45,829 bases of DNA, from positions 1 through 45,829 of the forward strand of contig MVQI01000012.1 in the NCBI GenBank assembly GCA_002067795.1, in the 5' to 3' direction. Within the stretch, counting starts at the first letter, position 1. Each line of letters opens with the position of its first letter. Origin of the DNA: Methanosaeta sp. PtaB.Bin039 (GTDB taxonomy: Archaea > Halobacteriota > Methanosarcinia > Methanotrichales > Methanotrichaceae). Made by a program: the position numbers and the translations under genes. Below, in pieces: positions 43,556-45,829 of the stretch. The notes below the pieces were generated by a model. That model was not told the DNA's origin. It saw nothing but the letters and a program-made list of their open reading frames with translations, and did no database searches.

Positions 43556-44215
43556 CTAGCAGAACCGGTCCCCGCCTATCTCTTCGAAATCCGTATCCTG
43601 TGCCGGTTTTCTCTTAACTGCGATGCTATCTTCGTCCTCGCCTCCTGGTCCAAGGCGATTTTGGCCCTCGTCGCCGCCGATTTGATGATAGCTTGCATTC
43701 TGGTCCGGTATTCTTGAATGCACAACATCGAGGAAGTCTTGAGTGGTCTTGTCATCGCGGTCCAGGGCGGCGATGCTTGAGGCAAGGCTATCGAGCGCAG
43801 CCTGAGCCCGCCCCAGGTCGAGCCCCTGGCTCTCGAACGCTATTCCTTCCCGGATTATGGCCTCTATCCTCTCTGGCGGAAGGTGCAAGGCAGTGGCAGC
43901 GCTTGCAGCCCTGCCATACATCTGGCCTGCCAGGTAGAAGTTTAGCCCCTCGTTTAGCAGATCTTCGGCCAGGCCAGCCTGACCGGAGTTTCTGGCCATC
44001 TGTGCTGCCCATAGGTAGTCTCCATGTTCCACAAGTATCTTTATTGCCTGAGGTATGCGGTTGTTCTCCCTGCACAGGACCGCCGCCAGTTCCACCTCGC
44101 CGGCGGCAACCAGGACATCTATGCCGTCCTCCACCAGTTCTGCGGGAAAGGATCTCAGGTTGGCCTCAGCATATTCTCTCTGCTCGTCTGGGGTCATGTC
44201 TTTCCAGATTTTCAT
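43556..44215 (-). CDS. Helical-repeat (TPR-like) protein of unknown function
   Basis: I start at the ATG 44215, which has AGGAGAG 8 nt upstream. The 219-residue product is mostly helical, with alternating short helices from residue 15 to 150 (DVLVAAGEVELAAVLCRENN, AIKILVEHGDYLWAAQMARNSG, LAEDLLNEGLNFYLAGQMYGRA), like an alpha-solenoid of three or four TPR-like pairs. The last 60 residues are polar and probably disordered. There is no signal peptide. It is convergent with rnz (32 bp apart). A protein-binding scaffold is the most one can say. Confidence 0.7.
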   Translation of the reverse strand: MKIWKDMTPDEQREYAEANLRSFPAELVEDGIDVLVAAGEVELAAVLCRENNRIPQAIKILVEHGDYLWAAQMARNSGQAGLAEDLLNEGLNFYLAGQMYGRAASAATALHLPPERIEAIIREGIAFESQGLDLGRAQAALDSLASSIAALDRDDKTTQDFLDVVHSRIPDQNASYHQIGGDEGQNRLGPGGEDEDSIAVKRKPAQDTDFEEIGGDRFC

Positions 44216-44402
44216 GATATAATCTCTCCTCAACGCACGTCTCCCTTTTCGTCTCTCAAATCAGGCTATATCGGTAACGATAAAGTTCCCCGGCTCATCG
44301 GCTGAAGTCCCCACTTTTCAGCAAGATCGATCGAGCTAGTCTGGATCCCAGTCTCTCCCCTGGCCCGGTTTTCCAGCCAATCAAAGCCCAAATGGCCAGG
44401 TC

Positions 44403-45191
44403 TCATCCTATCAGATCGCTAATCTCCCGGAAGTCCACCCTTGCAGTGGAATCAATGGTAAGAGGGGTGATTGAGATCTTTGCATCCTGGTACACAGCCC
44501 TCACGTCGGTTCCCTGCCTCTCCCGGCATATCAGGTCCCCATCAATCCAGTAGTAGGGCCTGCCTCTGGGGTCGGACCTCTCCTGAACCGAAGTGCGGAA
44601 TATCTTGCGGGCCAGCCGGGTGATGACTATTTCCGTGTCCTCTGACGCATTAACAGGAAGGTTGACGTTGAGGATGTCCACCCCTTCGGGAAGCCCTCTC
44701 TCCAAGACGCGGGCTGCGATCCGCCTCACCAACCCGACAGCGGCCTCAAACTCGTATTTGGTGACATGGCTGTCGAACTTGTCCCCCTGATCAACCACCT
44801 GGATAGATGCTGCTATCGAAGGGACTCCGTAGCTGGCAGCCTCTATGGCCGCGCCGATCGTCCCGCTGGTGGTGACCGTGTCAGTGCTGATATTCTCGCC
44901 TATGTTGATCCCCGAGACTGCGAGGTCTGGCAGCTGCCCTTTCATTATGGAGAAGATCCCTATTATCACCGAATCGGTTGGTGTTCCGGATACTGCATAA
45001 GCCCTGAAGCCGTTCATTGTTACACTGGCGGCTCTCAGGGGCTCAAAGACGGAGACCGATCTTCCGACGCCGCTTCTCTGTCCAGATGGGGCCACCACGA
45101 CCACCTCTCCCAATCCTTCCACGCTCCTGGCTGCGGCCCGAAGTCCGGCGGCGTAGATGCCGTCGTCATTGGTTACCAATATCCGATACAT
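44403..45191 (-). CDS. surE: 5'-nucleotidase SurE
   Basis: SurE (262 aa) hydrolyses nucleoside 5'- and 3'-monophosphates and related phosphates. The metal motif is LVTNDDGIYAAGL with Asp9-Asp10. GQRSGVGRSV, the VSGTPTDSVIIG segment and SGINIGENISTDTVTTSGTIGAA are the family signatures. The length is normal. A strong TATA box lies just upstream, with GGTGAG at 45192-45197, so the leader is very short. Confidence 0.95.
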   Translation of the reverse strand: MYRILVTNDDGIYAAGLRAAARSVEGLGEVVVVAPSGQRSGVGRSVSVFEPLRAASVTMNGFRAYAVSGTPTDSVIIGIFSIMKGQLPDLAVSGINIGENISTDTVTTSGTIGAAIEAASYGVPSIAASIQVVDQGDKFDSHVTKYEFEAAVGLVRRIAARVLERGLPEGVDILNVNLPVNASEDTEIVITRLARKIFRTSVQERSDPRGRPYYWIDGDLICRERQGTDVRAVYQDAKISITPLTIDSTARVDFREISDLIG

Positions 45192-45213
45192 CTCACCATG
45201 GGGTGGTGGCTTA

Positions 45214-45226
45214 CGATATAAAAAGT
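45214..45226 (-). promoter_or_regulatory. surE TATA box
   Basis: Minus strand ACTTTTTATATCG, centred about 28 bp before the surE ATG, predicts a start site within a few bases of the coding region and therefore a nearly leaderless mRNA. Confidence 0.55.
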
Positions 45227-45431
45227 CTGTTCAAACAGCGGGCTTTTTTGAGATCAGGGCCAAGATCTCCTCGTTCTTCTGCTGCCTTTTCAGATCAGGG
45301 CTTGGGGGTGTCTCACTTTATCTCGACGGGGAGCGTAGAGGTGCGAAAGACCCCGGTCTTTAGGCCGTGGATGCAGAGCCCCTCCCCCGTTTATGCAAAT
45401 CTATAAACACGATTAAGCTGCATGAACTGCT

Positions 45432-45829
45432 ATGCTCAAGTCGTTCAAGTACCGGATCTATCCTACCAAATCTCAGCGATCGAGGATGGAGCGGACGCTG
45501 GACTTGTGCAGATGGGTCTGCAATCAAACCCTTTCATACCGGAAAGACGCTTGGGAGAAGGAAGGCAGATCAACCTCGAAATACGAGACCCATAACCTCC
45601 TCCCGAAGTGGAGGGGTGAGAAGGCCGAACTGATCAAAGTCCACTAACAAGTTCTCCAGAATGACCAGGAACGGATTTGAACTGGCGTTTAAACCGTTCT
45701 TTCCGAAGGGTCAAATCGGGCGAGAAACCCGGCTATCCCCGGTTTCGAGGACGCGGGTGGTATGATTCGTTCACCTATCCTCAGTCGGGATTCAAGCTGC
45801 TCTGCGGGAAGCTTCGCCTCTCTAAAGTC
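45432..45829 (+). pseudogene. tnpB: Decayed IS605-family tnpB, cut by the window edge
   Basis: The first 71 codons encode the TnpB/OrfB N-terminal helical domain (MLKSFKYRIYPTKSQ, LDLCRWVCNQTL, NLLPKWRGEKAELIKVH). A stop at 45645-45647 then interrupts the frame. The expected continuation is found in other frames: LAFKPFF around 45680, and from about 45700 FRRVKSGEKPGYPRF, WYDSFTYPQSGFKL to the window end. At least one stop and two frame changes therefore separate the parts, and this copy is not functional. No tnpA is visible upstream. The catalytic RuvC region would lie beyond the window. It is a plain DNA transposon gene of IS200/IS605 (IS1341-like) type. Confidence 0.85.

Overview
The window is archaeal, most likely from an aceticlastic methanogen close to Methanothrix (Methanosaeta). 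The evidence is an eleven-gene F420H2-dehydrogenase-type (Fpo) cluster without fpoF, archaeal information-processing genes (Hef, RfcS, Drg GTPase, deoxyhypusine synthase, archaeal-type IleS), TATA boxes placed like archaeal promoters, and a very large PAS/GAF histidine kinase of the kind common in Methanosarcinales. The genus call is inference; the domain call is secure.

Layout. 1-0.7 kb: a small RHH/coiled-coil/winged-helix-like protein lies against the 3' end of a tRNA-Leu(CAA), a typical edge of an integrated element. 0.9-6.5 kb: a phosphoesterase remnant, the Drg GTPase, a 59-residue zinc-finger-like protein, and an overlapping purL-purQ-purS operon whose last gene holds two PurS-like halves. 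6.9-10.0 kb: a secreted protein of about 1040 residues, AT-richer than its neighbours. Its N-terminal half resembles the translocation component of binary toxins (protective-antigen family) and its C-terminal half is a seven-bladed FG-GAP propeller. 10.5-13.9 kb: Hef helicase-nuclease and a CbiK-type cobaltochelatase with a strongly structured leader. 14.2-24.5 kb (minus strand): fpoA-B-CD-H-I-J-J'-K-L-M-N, ending in a hairpin plus T-tract. 24.9-29.0 kb: deoxyhypusine synthase, a Spo11/Topo VI A-like Toprim protein, a small trypsin-like protease, a secreted unknown and a coiled-coil peptide. 29.2-36.0 kb: a cyclase-family hydrolase overlapping a 2037-residue hybrid kinase (about eight PAS, two GAF, HisKA, ATPase, two REC, Hpt). 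36.1-45.2 kb: RfcS, an AT-rich control region, a winged-helix regulator with a Usp protein, IleS with a DUF151 nuclease-like protein, RNase Z, a helical-repeat protein and SurE. 45.4 kb to the end: a decayed IS605-type tnpB.

How it works together. The Fpo complex moves electrons to methanophenazine and pumps protons; the missing FpoF and the Lys/Ala-rich tail on FpoI fit a ferredoxin-fed version. CbiK would supply cobalt to the corrinoid pathway that aceticlastic methanogens rely on. The purLQS operon encodes one complete FGAM synthase. The most unusual item is the protective-antigen-like/FG-GAP fusion; the cbiK leader, the tandem PurS, the FpoI tail and the lone Topo VI A-like protein are next.
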